Shown here: positions 10,070 to 17,949 of the stretch, one piece after another
How positions within the stretch are numbered: position 1 is the first letter of the stretch
Layout of the letters: each line of letters begins with the position of its first letter
DNA from: Verrucomicrobiales bacterium
GTDB taxonomy: Bacteria; Verrucomicrobiota; Verrucomicrobiia; Verrucomicrobiales; DEV007
NCBI GenBank assembly: GCA_029213195.1
Contig: JARGNI010000046.1
Span: forward strand, 1-39,598
DNA length: 39,598 nt
Reading direction: 5' to 3'
Notes under the pieces: generated by a model
Told to the model about the DNA's origin: nothing
The model's input: only the letters and a program-made list of their open reading frames with translations
Databases searched by the model: none
Translations under genes and position numbers: made by a program

Positions 10070-11422
10070 TCAGGCTTTCTGATTGTCCTCCGGGAAGACC
10101 GTGTCCTGAGTCTCAGGAACACCGGGAATCCGCATCGGACGAATCGGAAGTTCACCGTTCATGTCGATGTTGTCCGGAACGAGATCCTGCTCGGCGTTGT
10201 TCAGATCTTCCCAGGTGATCCGCTTGCCCGAGTAGCAGGCTGTCCGTCCGAGGATTGCCATCGTGGTCGAGTGAGCGATCCAATCGGCATCGTCTTTCCG
10301 CTCGCCGGAACGAATCGCGGCGAAGAACTCTTCGTGCTCGAGATCATACATGCTCTTCGGCGTCCGTGGCTTTCTCCAATTCCACGGATTCTCTCCCGTG
10401 ATCGATGCCGAACTCGTTCCGAACTTCGCGATGCCCTTCGTTCCGTAGATCGTGTCTCCGGTGAAGTTGTAGGAATCGACGAACTGACGCCACTCGACGT
10501 GGGCCTTGGCTTCGTTTGGATATTCGTAGGTGATGCTGAAGTGATCGTAGATGTTCCCGGCTTCGTTGGGACGGGTTCTTCCGCCACTTCCGTAGGCAGC
10601 AATTGGACTCGCATCCTTGAAGGCCCAGCCGATTCGGTCGACGTTGTGACATCCCTGCTCGACGATTCCATCACCGGAAAGCCAGGTGAAGTTGTACCAG
10701 TTTCGGATCTGCCACTCGGTGTCCGACATGCCATCGGGACGGCTCGAGGCAGGTGGCATCGCTTTGACGGGGCCTGCGTAGTAAAGCGAGTGGATGCTCT
10801 CCACTTCTCCGATGGCGCCGTCGTGAATCTTCTCAAAGAGGGGGCGACCGTGCTCGCTGTAGCGGTAGCAAAATCCACAGAGAACCGAGAGGTCCTTCTC
10901 GGCAGCCACTTTGCTCGTTGCGAGAAACTCTTTTACGCCCGCCATATCGGTGGCGCAGGGCTTCTCGACGAAAGCGTGGATTCCGGCATCGACCGCGGCG
11001 GCGAAGTGCGTGGGGCGAAAGGCAGGTGGAGTGGTCAGGAGAATGACGTCGACACCCGAGTCGATGACTTTCTTGTAGGAATCAATTCCGCTGAAGACGC
11101 GTCCATCGATACTCTCGGAGACCTTGTCTTTCACCGATCCGTACTTCCGCACCATCGCGAGTTTCTTCTCTGCTTCCTCGAGATAGAGATCCCCCATGGA
11201 CCAGAGCTCGACGTTGTCGTCGGCCTTCATTGCATTCATCATGGCGCCACCGCCACGGCCGCCGGTCCCGACGACTCCGATCTTCAGTTTCTTGTCATTG
11301 GGAGCTCCGAAGGTGACCGAAGGAAATCCGATGGCAGCGCCTGCGGCGGCAGCGGTTCCGGTGGTCTTTACGAAGTTTCGTCGTGTGGTGTCCGAGAGGG
11401 GGGTGTCAGGTTTTTCGCTCAT
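10070..11422 (-). CDS. Gfo/Idh/MocA family oxidoreductase, Tat-exported
   Basis: The product is 450 aa from ATG 11422. Residues 10-42 form a twin-arginine signal (TTRRNFVKTTG, then an Ala/Gly-rich hydrophobic stretch ending SVTFGAP). The mature enzyme opens with the Rossmann motif KIGVVGTGGRGGG (~47-59) and has the family-typical EKPCA at 153-157 with its catalytic-site lysine. The C-terminal domain contains GCHNVDRIGW. Such Tat-exported dehydrogenases are very common in Planctomycetota and Verrucomicrobiota and act on sugars or inositols outside the cytoplasm with a tightly held nicotinamide cofactor. The substrate cannot be read. A terminator follows; a divergent gene starts at 11558. Confidence 0.93.
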   Translation of the reverse strand: MSEKPDTPLSDTTRRNFVKTTGTAAAAGAAIGFPSVTFGAPNDKKLKIGVVGTGGRGGGAMMNAMKADDNVELWSMGDLYLEEAEKKLAMVRKYGSVKDKVSESIDGRVFSGIDSYKKVIDSGVDVILLTTPPAFRPTHFAAAVDAGIHAFVEKPCATDMAGVKEFLATSKVAAEKDLSVLCGFCYRYSEHGRPLFEKIHDGAIGEVESIHSLYYAGPVKAMPPASSRPDGMSDTEWQIRNWYNFTWLSGDGIVEQGCHNVDRIGWAFKDASPIAAYGSGGRTRPNEAGNIYDHFSITYEYPNEAKAHVEWRQFVDSYNFTGDTIYGTKGIAKFGTSSASITGENPWNWRKPRTPKSMYDLEHEEFFAAIRSGERKDDADWIAHSTTMAILGRTACYSGKRITWEDLNNAEQDLVPDNIDMNGELPIRPMRIPGVPETQDTVFPEDNQKA

Positions 11423-11557
11423 AATAAAAGGTTCTCACTACAGAATGTCTTTCGATCGAGAATCTCCATAAGCGTCGGGTAGAATTGCGCCCCTGTCAAA
11501 ATCGCTTCCCTACGTGATTGCATCTCTCGGATCGAAACGATATCGATGGCGGCATCC

Positions 11558-12472
11558 ATGGATTTCGCCTTTCTTCTCAAAAAAATGCTCACCGTTCTCG
11601 TGACTCCGGTGGGCATGGTGCTCGCACTGCTGATTCTTGCGTTTCTCGCGATTCCGACTCGCAAGGTGCTGCCGCTCCCTCGACAACGGAGAAAAGACAA
11701 GGGGGCGGTAGAGAGTTCGGAAGATGGCCAGGAAAATGACGAGGAAGGTTCGGCCAATGAGAAAGAAGACACAGAAGCGGCCCCGGAACCGGTTCCTCTC
11801 TTCACCCCTCAAAAACAGGGAGGCGCGGCGACCTTCTTCGTCGCGGGGGCGATCTTTCTTCTCTACGGTCTTTCGATCGAGCCGGTGTCGAACCTCCTCG
11901 TAGCCACGGTCGAGAAGAGAGTTCTGAGCGCCGACTCTATCCCAGACGGGTTCTCCGCTACCTACATTGTTGTATTGCCCTCCGGAGTCCGGGATGAAAC
12001 CCTCCCCCTGGAATCTCGACTTTCGTATGTCTCGCTCGCTCGACTCCATGGCGGGCTTGAGTGGTGGAAGCGGTTTCCTGAGGCGACCCTCGTATTCAGC
12101 GGGACATCGGAAGAGACCGAGGCGATGAAAGCGGTGGCTCTGCGAGCCGAGGTGCCGGAGCCCCAGATTCTCGAGGAAACAGAGGCACGGGACACGCGGG
12201 GGCACGCGGTCTACCTGGGTGCCATCCTCCAGCAGCAGCCGTTTCTCCTCGTGACTTCAGCCCTCCATCTCCCGCGATCCTTGGCTCTTTTTCAAGGAGA
12301 GGGCCTCCATCCGGTCGGAGTTCCCGTCGACTTCCTTGCAAGGGTCGAGGGCGGAATTGAGTTCGAACCGAGGCATCTGCTTCCCAAGGCAATGTTCCTC
12401 AACCGATCCGAGCGAGCCCTTCACGAAATGGTGGGGATGATCTGGGCTGAAATTCGAGGGCAGACAAGTTGA
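11558..12472 (+). CDS. ElyC/SanA/YdcF family DUF218 membrane protein
   Basis: The product is 304 aa from ATG 11558 (MDFAFLLKKML), chosen because ElyC proteins start M-x-F-x-L-K-K; a second ATG four codons upstream (11546) is possible. Two transmembrane segments lie at ~11-31 and ~91-110, separated by an unusually long acidic insert (~45-80). The DUF218 domain then follows on the outer side: IVVLPSGVRDE, RLHGGLEWWKRFP, LVFSGTSEETEAM, and LLVTSALHLPRSLALF. ElyC of E. coli is needed for envelope integrity and lipid-carrier metabolism; this is the closest analogue. The product is probably an inner-membrane envelope factor. Confidence 0.88.
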   Translation: MDFAFLLKKMLTVLVTPVGMVLALLILAFLAIPTRKVLPLPRQRRKDKGAVESSEDGQENDEEGSANEKEDTEAAPEPVPLFTPQKQGGAATFFVAGAIFLLYGLSIEPVSNLLVATVEKRVLSADSIPDGFSATYIVVLPSGVRDETLPLESRLSYVSLARLHGGLEWWKRFPEATLVFSGTSEETEAMKAVALRAEVPEPQILEETEARDTRGHAVYLGAILQQQPFLLVTSALHLPRSLALFQGEGLHPVGVPVDFLARVEGGIEFEPRHLLPKAMFLNRSERALHEMVGMIWAEIRGQTS

Positions 12473-12487
12473 CCTCGGCTGGTGGAA

Positions 12488-13093
12488 CTATGGAGCTGAC
12501 TTCAGGCGCGCGATCTCTTCGAGAACTTCTTGGTGACGAGAAACTTCGTAGATCAGAGAGCAGAGTCCGGCTCGGTCGCCGCCTTCGCAATTCTCGGGAC
12601 GATCGTCGAGATAGACCGTGGTAGCCGGATCGAGGTCCAGGGTCTGGATCGCGCACTCGTAGATTTCCGGGTCGGGTTTCATGAATCCCACTTCGTGGGA
12701 GTAGATGCGTCCGGAAAAGGCTTCGAAGACCGAATAGGTGGACTCGAAAAAGGGCACATGAATCGCGTTGGTGTTCGAGAGGAGGTGCAGTGGGTAACCC
12801 TCGGCATGAAGCGATTCGATCAGCTCGACGATCGGCTGGTTCAGCTCGAAGATATCCTCGAAGGCCTCGAGGAATTGTCGCGGATTGCCGGAGAAACCGA
12901 TTCGAGAGGAGGCTTCGGCGACGAATTCATCCACGGTGAGTTCTCCTCGTTCGAGCGGTGGAGTCAAGGCGGCCACTCGCTCGAGTGCTTCCTCCGGCGC
13001 GACTTCGCAGGACGGTGCGATTCGATGGGCGGCTTTGCTGAAATCGAAATGGATGATGACATTTCCGATGTCGAAGAGGAAGGCAGAGATCAT
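12488..13093 (-). CDS. HAD-IA family phosphatase (YihX-like)
   Basis: The product is 201 aa from ATG 13093. Motif I is FDIGNVIIHFD (nucleophile Asp8, with Gly in the position of the usual second Asp, as in YihX). The helical cap lies at ~18-90. Motif II is LLSNTN, motif III KPDPEIY, and motif IV YLDDRPEN. This set matches the YihX/epoxide-hydrolase N-domain branch of HAD-IA; YihX dephosphorylates alpha-glucose-1-phosphate. The substrate here is not known. It is convergent with the DUF218 gene (15-base gap) and divergent from the Hsp20 pair. Confidence 0.9.
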   Translation of the reverse strand: MISAFLFDIGNVIIHFDFSKAAHRIAPSCEVAPEEALERVAALTPPLERGELTVDEFVAEASSRIGFSGNPRQFLEAFEDIFELNQPIVELIESLHAEGYPLHLLSNTNAIHVPFFESTYSVFEAFSGRIYSHEVGFMKPDPEIYECAIQTLDLDPATTVYLDDRPENCEGGDRAGLCSLIYEVSRHQEVLEEIARLKSAP

Positions 13094-13386
13094 GTCGGGA
13101 CCGACCTAACAGGGTTTGGTCACCCACACAACAGGGTTCCCTCCCTTTCGCCTCGAAACATCGAGCCGAAGTGAGTCGAAGTGACACACAGTTCTGGCAC
13201 ACGGGAAGAGTGCCGATGTGTCAGTTTGGCTCATTCGGGGGTGCTGCTTAGGTTCTTGATTTAGATTTACTTCATTGGTAATCAATGCGTTAAGACAAAT
13301 GGGAGATCAATGGCACAGCGAATGCATCTTCTTTGTGGCGAAATTATTCTCTCGAAGAGAAAAACCAATACCCAAACACAAAAACC
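13094..13386. promoter_or_regulatory. Divergent intergenic region upstream of the Hsp20 genes
   Basis: About 290 bases without a gene separate the HAD phosphatase gene from the Hsp20 pair. The right half is AT-rich and holds a small dyad, cattg-gtaat-caatg (13273-13287). It probably contains the heat-shock promoter. No CIRCE element (TTAGCACTC-N9-GAGTGCTAA) and no clear sigma-32 box was found. Confidence 0.4.
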
Positions 13387-13809
13387 ATGAAATTGATCCG
13401 ATACAACCAACCGTCGTCCTTTCTCAGTGATTGGGATTCCTTTTTTGCGGATCCCTATCGTGCGTTCGCGCCCTTCTTTCGCTCGACGCTCTCTTCTGCC
13501 CGTGAATCAGCCGCTCCGCTGGTCGAGTGGTATGAGGATGACGAAAACTACTACGCCCAGGTCGACCTGCCGGGAATCTCGAAGAAGGAGCTCAAAGTGG
13601 ACGCCGAAGATGGGCTCCTCCGGCTCGTCTACGAGTCTCATGAAGAGTCTTCCGAAAAGGAGACCAGGGACGAGCAGTTCGAGCATGTCCTGAGATGTCC
13701 CGAGGGCGTCGATGTCGGCAAAGCCTGCGCCAACCTGAAAAATGGCGTGCTTCGGCTGACCTTGCCAAAAGCCGAGCAGAACCGCCCCGTCAGCATTCAA
13801 GTCAAGTAA
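13387..13809 (+). CDS. Hsp20/alpha-crystallin family small heat shock protein (first copy)
   Basis: The product is 140 aa from ATG 13387 (MKLIRYNQPS); no Shine-Dalgarno is present upstream. The N-terminal ~40 residues are the usual variable arm. The alpha-crystallin domain spans ~43-130: PLVEWYEDDENYYAQVDLPGI, the LKVDAEDG strand, and the signature LKNGVLRLTLPKAE. The C-terminus has an I-x-V anchor (SIQVK). It is an ATP-independent holdase in the cytoplasm. The second Hsp20 gene follows after 25 bases and is only distantly similar, so the two may form mixed oligomers. Confidence 0.93.
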   Translation: MKLIRYNQPSSFLSDWDSFFADPYRAFAPFFRSTLSSARESAAPLVEWYEDDENYYAQVDLPGISKKELKVDAEDGLLRLVYESHEESSEKETRDEQFEHVLRCPEGVDVGKACANLKNGVLRLTLPKAEQNRPVSIQVK

Positions 13810-13834
13810 TCCAAACTGAACCCAATCCATTTCC

Positions 13835-14236
13835 ATGAAAAGTCGAAACGAAATTTCCCCAGATTGCCAGGAAAGCCCTTCCCGGGAGACTGCCTTGCAG
13901 GTGCGTCCCGGTCCGGTCATCAAGCCCCACTACGAATCGCACTACAGCGAGGAGAGCTGGGAAGTCACCGTCGCCCTTCCCGGGGTGGAGAAAGATGACC
14001 TCAAAGTAAACATCGAGAACGAGATTCTCGATCTGCAGGGCGTGCGTCGAAGGGATGTCCCCGAGTCGTTCCGTCCCCTCGCCGAGTATCCCGATGAGCG
14101 TCGCTATCGCCTTCGCCTCGATGTTGGACCGGAGGTCGATCCTGAAAAGATCGAGGCTCATCTCGAAGATGGGATTCTCAGCCTCAGGCTTCCGCTTCGT
14201 GAAGAAGTAAAGCCTCGCTCGATCCCGATTCATTGA
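13835..14236 (+). CDS. Hsp20/alpha-crystallin family small heat shock protein (second copy)
   Basis: The product is 133 aa from ATG 13835, with a C-rich leader and no Shine-Dalgarno. The alpha-crystallin domain starts at ~30 (PHYESHYSEESWEVTVALPGV), continues with LKVNIENEILDLQGVR, and ends with the signature LEDGILSLRLPLREE. The extreme C-terminus carries the I-x-I anchor (SIPIH). Compared with the first copy its N-terminal arm is shorter and lacks aromatic residues. A strong terminator at 14275-14314 closes the two-gene unit. Confidence 0.92.
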   Translation: MKSRNEISPDCQESPSRETALQVRPGPVIKPHYESHYSEESWEVTVALPGVEKDDLKVNIENEILDLQGVRRRDVPESFRPLAEYPDERRYRLRLDVGPEVDPEKIEAHLEDGILSLRLPLREEVKPRSIPIH

Positions 14237-14274
14237 TCGAAATCTGGGCGGAGAATCCAAATTTTCCGGCTCAG

Positions 14275-14314
14275 AACCGGTCGCATGTCTTCCCGGCATG
14301 CGGCCGGTTTTTTT
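14275..14314 (+). terminator. Intrinsic terminator of the Hsp20 pair
   Basis: Arms 14275-14287 (aaccggtcgcatg) and 14297-14309 (catgcggccggtt) form a 13-bp stem with a single G-T wobble and a 9-base loop, followed by a run of T to 14314. It lies 39 bases after the Hsp20 stop and about 70 bases before the next start. Confidence 0.95.
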
Positions 14315-14385
14315 GCAGAAACGGGCCTCGTGCAGGCCGTTTCCCTCTTCTTGCCAGTTACGAAAGATTCTGGTACCGTTTTCCG

Positions 14386-15909
14386 GTGATCTCCTGGCGA
14401 CCCATCCTGGCTGTTTTTGGACTCTGCACTTGCTGGGTTCACGCGCAGGAGTCTGCCCCGGGGGCGAATGGTCCTCGGGCCGGGGCAATGAGCCCGAGTG
14501 GAGGTAGCAGGCCGGGTGCGGCTATCAGACCGGGGGCAAGCGTTGTGAGTCCGACGAAAATCCCGGACGAGTGGGGGACCGACTACCAGATCCAGGTTCA
14601 GGGGGCGACTCCCGGAGTTCGCACCGAATTCCTTACTTTTTGCCAGGACCTTCGAAAACGTTTTCGATGGACCCTGTTTCGCTATCGTCCCGGCGATATC
14701 TCGAGGAGGAATGAGTGGGTCATTCCCTTGCGCGTCGAACTATGGGGCGATCCGAGCGATGTTTACAAAGGAGACTCCGCTCGCATGGGGGTGGAGCTCC
14801 GACCGGGAGAGCGATTCGAGATCTGGGTCGCGGCTCGACTCCACGACGAGTTTTCTTCCGACGCCTTTCGATTGGAATTCGTCCGAGCCCTCGTGACCGA
14901 GAGGATCATCGAACCCTACGTCGTCTCGGCCGGGATTCTCGGAGAGCGGGTCATCCACCCTCCGGACTGGTTGGTTCATGGGTTCGATGAATTGTTGATC
15001 CACCGAAGAGAGGGGCGACCCAGCTCGGCCTATTCCGGAGTTCTGGAAAGCGGTCAGATTCTCTCACCGGCTGAAATTTTTTCGCTCCGCGAACCCGAAG
15101 AACTCGATCCGATCGACTACACCATTTTCCGGATGTCTTCGGCAGCGATGGTGGAAACCCTTCTCGATCAGCCTGACGGAGACATTGCGCTTCGTGAAGT
15201 CCTTGGCGAATTGGCCATGACCGATTCGGTGGTGCCATTGTTGCGAAAGCACTTCCCCGCATTTCGCGAGATGGAGGATGGCATCGAGAAGTGGTGGGTT
15301 CTACAAGTGGCCAGTCTCGGGCAGCAGGGACGCTTTGATTTCATGGGACAGGTCGAGACCGAGGCTCTGCTGAATGAGGCGCTCCTTTTTCGATTTGAAG
15401 AAGGAGAGACGATTCGGAGAAAGGGGGAAAAGACCGGGCTCTTCGAGAAACTGAAGAACCCCAAGGAGGAAATCGTGATCGAAGAAAGCTTTGAGGGCAC
15501 GATCGAGGACTATCGCGAGTTTGTGGGGCGCCCCGGGGTCGAGATCAAGATGAGCGAGGCGTATTTCAAACTGGTCTTCCTGAAACAAGTGGGTTTTCCG
15601 CTCTATCGGCCCCTCCTCGATCGCTATGGTGCCGTTCTCGAGAAGATCGCGAAAAGACAGCTTCGGGGGCTCGATGAGGAGTTGGCCGAGTTGCAGCAGA
15701 TGCGGGACGCGATCGGCGCGACCCTGGTCCGGACCGCAGATACCTTGAATCACTACGAAGCGACCCAGATGCCTCATCGCAGCCGGGCCTTCGAAGAGTA
15801 TCGCCGCATTCGGGATACCCTCGACAAGCGTGAGGAGCCTGTGTCTGACGATCGGATTTCCCAGTTCCTGGATCGCTATGAGCGAGGTGAGCTGACCTTG
15901 AAACCCTGA
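14386..15909 (+). CDS. Secreted protein of unknown function with a degenerate peptidase-like motif
   Basis: The product is 507 aa from GTG 14386. The frame is open to 14233, but a terminator lies inside that stretch, and the GTG starts exactly at a signal peptide (ISWRPILAVFGLCTCWVHAQ, cleavage near residue 20). A Gly/Pro/Ala-rich segment follows (~22-57). The body is globular: RFEIWVAARLHDEF, RALVTERIIEPYVV, and PPDWLVHGFDELLIHRR at ~193-207. The latter sits where MA-clan metallopeptidases have HExxH, but the second His is absent, so it is probably inactive or unrelated. The C-terminal ~130 residues are charged and helical. It precedes the HlyD/M50 pair by 133 bases and could be its partner; that is inference. 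Confidence 0.75.
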   Translation: MISWRPILAVFGLCTCWVHAQESAPGANGPRAGAMSPSGGSRPGAAIRPGASVVSPTKIPDEWGTDYQIQVQGATPGVRTEFLTFCQDLRKRFRWTLFRYRPGDISRRNEWVIPLRVELWGDPSDVYKGDSARMGVELRPGERFEIWVAARLHDEFSSDAFRLEFVRALVTERIIEPYVVSAGILGERVIHPPDWLVHGFDELLIHRREGRPSSAYSGVLESGQILSPAEIFSLREPEELDPIDYTIFRMSSAAMVETLLDQPDGDIALREVLGELAMTDSVVPLLRKHFPAFREMEDGIEKWWVLQVASLGQQGRFDFMGQVETEALLNEALLFRFEEGETIRRKGEKTGLFEKLKNPKEEIVIEESFEGTIEDYREFVGRPGVEIKMSEAYFKLVFLKQVGFPLYRPLLDRYGAVLEKIAKRQLRGLDEELAELQQMRDAIGATLVRTADTLNHYEATQMPHRSRAFEEYRRIRDTLDKREEPVSDDRISQFLDRYERGELTLKP

Positions 15910-16042
15910 GGGGGAAGAATGTGACACGGATCGAGGCTGCGGATTCACGCATTGTCATGCATCCAATAACGCGGTATCTTTCTGACCCGCGCGATCCTTC
16001 CCAGTTCGGATGGGTTGCGGATATGCAGCATAGAGATGGTCG

Positions 16043-17947
16043 ATGGCAAGTAATCTGGTGACTGAATTCAAGGAGTCTGGTGGACTCCCGGTAGGGCCGG
16101 CGCGTCCTCAGGAAGGTGCGCCCACGACGATTCGGGCTCTGCGCCCGCAAGACTCTCTGTCTCCTCTCGCAGAGGTCTTTTCCCGCGCTGCGCACCGGGA
16201 GCAGTTTCTGCAATTGCTCACCGACTACGTTCGGCTTCTTCTCGGCGCGGAAGCGGTCGTGCTCCACGAAAAGCGTGGGGAAGAACTGCGGTTGATCGGG
16301 TTTGCAGGTGTCGGGATGGAAGATCCCAAGGCGCGGCAGGTCTGGATTCCGCAGGACGAGGTTTTGAAAACGGCGTTTGCGGAGAACAAGGCCAGCCAGG
16401 TCCATCTCATCGTGGGAGGACGACAGCATTCCCAGTTGATGGTTCCGTTCCCGGTGCCGGGAGATGTTCCCGTGTGTTTCACCGCCTACCTTCCTCCGGA
16501 GCGAGTCGCATTCTCGGATCCCTGCTTTTCGATGCTGCATCTTACGACGCAGTTCATCGTGCAGCGGGAGTTGATCGCGGAAGCACACGAAAACGAAGAG
16601 GCTTTCGTGCAGGCCACCATGCTGGTGGAGATGTTTTCACGCACCGCGGATGGGGATACTTTCAAGCGCTCCCTTTTCACCCTCGTGACCGAGTTGGAGA
16701 AATTCTTCGGCTGCCAGAGAGTCGCGATCGGAACTGGCTCCAGTCGTTCCTGCAAGGTGCACGCCGTCTCGGGGATGAGCAGCGAAGAGAAACGCACTCT
16801 CGGATACTCTCAGCTGGGCGCGGCGATGCGCGAAGCGATCGCACTGGATGAGATGATGGTCTGGCCGAGCCAGCACGATATGATCCGAGAAGTCGTCGTC
16901 GCTGCGAATCATGATGATCTGCTTCATTCTTTCAAATCCGGGAAGGTTCTGGTCGCGCCGATTCGGCACGAGGCATCGGGCCTGACCGCTGCCATTGCTT
17001 TGCTCTATCCTCCCGCTTCTCCCGATATTTCGAAGAAGACCTACCGATTGCTCAAGGCCTGCCAGCCTCATCTCGGGTCACTCGTTGGCTTCCTGAAGCG
17101 TTCCAAACCGGGGGCTTTCTGGGGAGGTGTCCTGCGCTTCTGGCGTGGAGGGAAGACCAAGCGTACGCTCGCCATTGCCGCTGCAGTTCTCACCCTCGTG
17201 GTGATGTTGTTTCCGATTACCTATCGAGTCGGGGCCGAGTGTGTTTTGCAGCCCGTCATGCGGAGAACGGTGGCCGCTCCCTTCGAAAACCGCCTCTACC
17301 AGACTTTTGCGAAACCGGGAGACGAGGTCCGTGCCGACCAGATTCTCGCGGAGCTCGATGGACGGGAGATCCGGGTCACGCTTGCCGAATCAATCGCGGC
17401 TCGGAGCGCTGCGGTGAAAAAGCGAGACAATGCCATGGTCCTCGAGGATCCGGCGACGCTTCAAATGGCGCAACTCGAAGCCGACCGACTCGCTCTCGAA
17501 GTGGAACGACTCCAGTTCCGCAGCGACAATCTTCTGATTCGTTCTCCGATCGACGGCATCGTCCTGACCGGAAACCTGGAACGTTCCGAAGGGGTTCCTG
17601 TGACGACGGGGCAAAAGCTTTTCGAAGTCGCTCCGCTCGAGACGATGCTGATGGAAATTGCGATTCCGGAGACCGAAGTTCGTCATGTAACTCTGTCCGG
17701 TAAAGTGGAGATGAGGTTGGATTCCGACAGCTCGCGGGTTTGGGAGTCCGACCTGCTCCGGATCTATCCAATCTCCGAAATCCAGAACGGACAGAATGTT
17801 TTCATCGGAGAGGCCATGTTGGAGAATGATAACGATGTGCTCCGTCCCGGTATGAAAGGGAGCGTCCGGATCCATTCCACCCGCAAGTCCATTGGCTGGA
17901 TCCTGTTTCATCGGCTCTGGGAGTATCTGCGACTCAAGCTTTGGTAG
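16043..17947 (+). CDS. GAF-GAF-TM-HlyD membrane fusion protein
   Basis: The product is 634 aa from ATG 16043. Residues ~40-180 and ~195-345 look like two GAF domains (the second contains FFGCQRVAIGTGS and VLVAPIRHE). A single transmembrane segment lies at ~374-393. Then comes an HlyD/biotinyl-lipoyl adaptor: VAAPFENRLYQTFAKPGDEV (~410-429) as the first half-motif, a short coiled coil (~455-495), IRSPIDGIVLTG (~499-510) as the second half, and beta-barrel segments with a C-terminal amphipathic helix. The topology puts GAF sensing in the cytoplasm and the adaptor in the periplasm. The gene ends 2 bases before the M50-HlyD gene, so the two are almost surely co-translated. Which ligand the GAF domains bind is unknown. 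Confidence 0.85.
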   Translation: MASNLVTEFKESGGLPVGPARPQEGAPTTIRALRPQDSLSPLAEVFSRAAHREQFLQLLTDYVRLLLGAEAVVLHEKRGEELRLIGFAGVGMEDPKARQVWIPQDEVLKTAFAENKASQVHLIVGGRQHSQLMVPFPVPGDVPVCFTAYLPPERVAFSDPCFSMLHLTTQFIVQRELIAEAHENEEAFVQATMLVEMFSRTADGDTFKRSLFTLVTELEKFFGCQRVAIGTGSSRSCKVHAVSGMSSEEKRTLGYSQLGAAMREAIALDEMMVWPSQHDMIREVVVAANHDDLLHSFKSGKVLVAPIRHEASGLTAAIALLYPPASPDISKKTYRLLKACQPHLGSLVGFLKRSKPGAFWGGVLRFWRGGKTKRTLAIAAAVLTLVVMLFPITYRVGAECVLQPVMRRTVAAPFENRLYQTFAKPGDEVRADQILAELDGREIRVTLAESIAARSAAVKKRDNAMVLEDPATLQMAQLEADRLALEVERLQFRSDNLLIRSPIDGIVLTGNLERSEGVPVTTGQKLFEVAPLETMLMEIAIPETEVRHVTLSGKVEMRLDSDSSRVWESDLLRIYPISEIQNGQNVFIGEAMLENDNDVLRPGMKGSVRIHSTRKSIGWILFHRLWEYLRLKLW

Positions 17948-17949
17948 CG

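Noticed and set aside
10271-11482. 403-codon plus-strand ORF antisense to the oxidoreductase
   Set aside because: The oxidoreductase has a Tat signal and Rossmann motif; the antisense product resembles no family.
13094-13386. CIRCE or sigma-32 heat-shock element before the Hsp20 genes
   Set aside because: No TTAGCACTC-N9-GAGTGCTAA dyad or clear sigma-32 boxes could be found; only a 5-bp dyad was seen.
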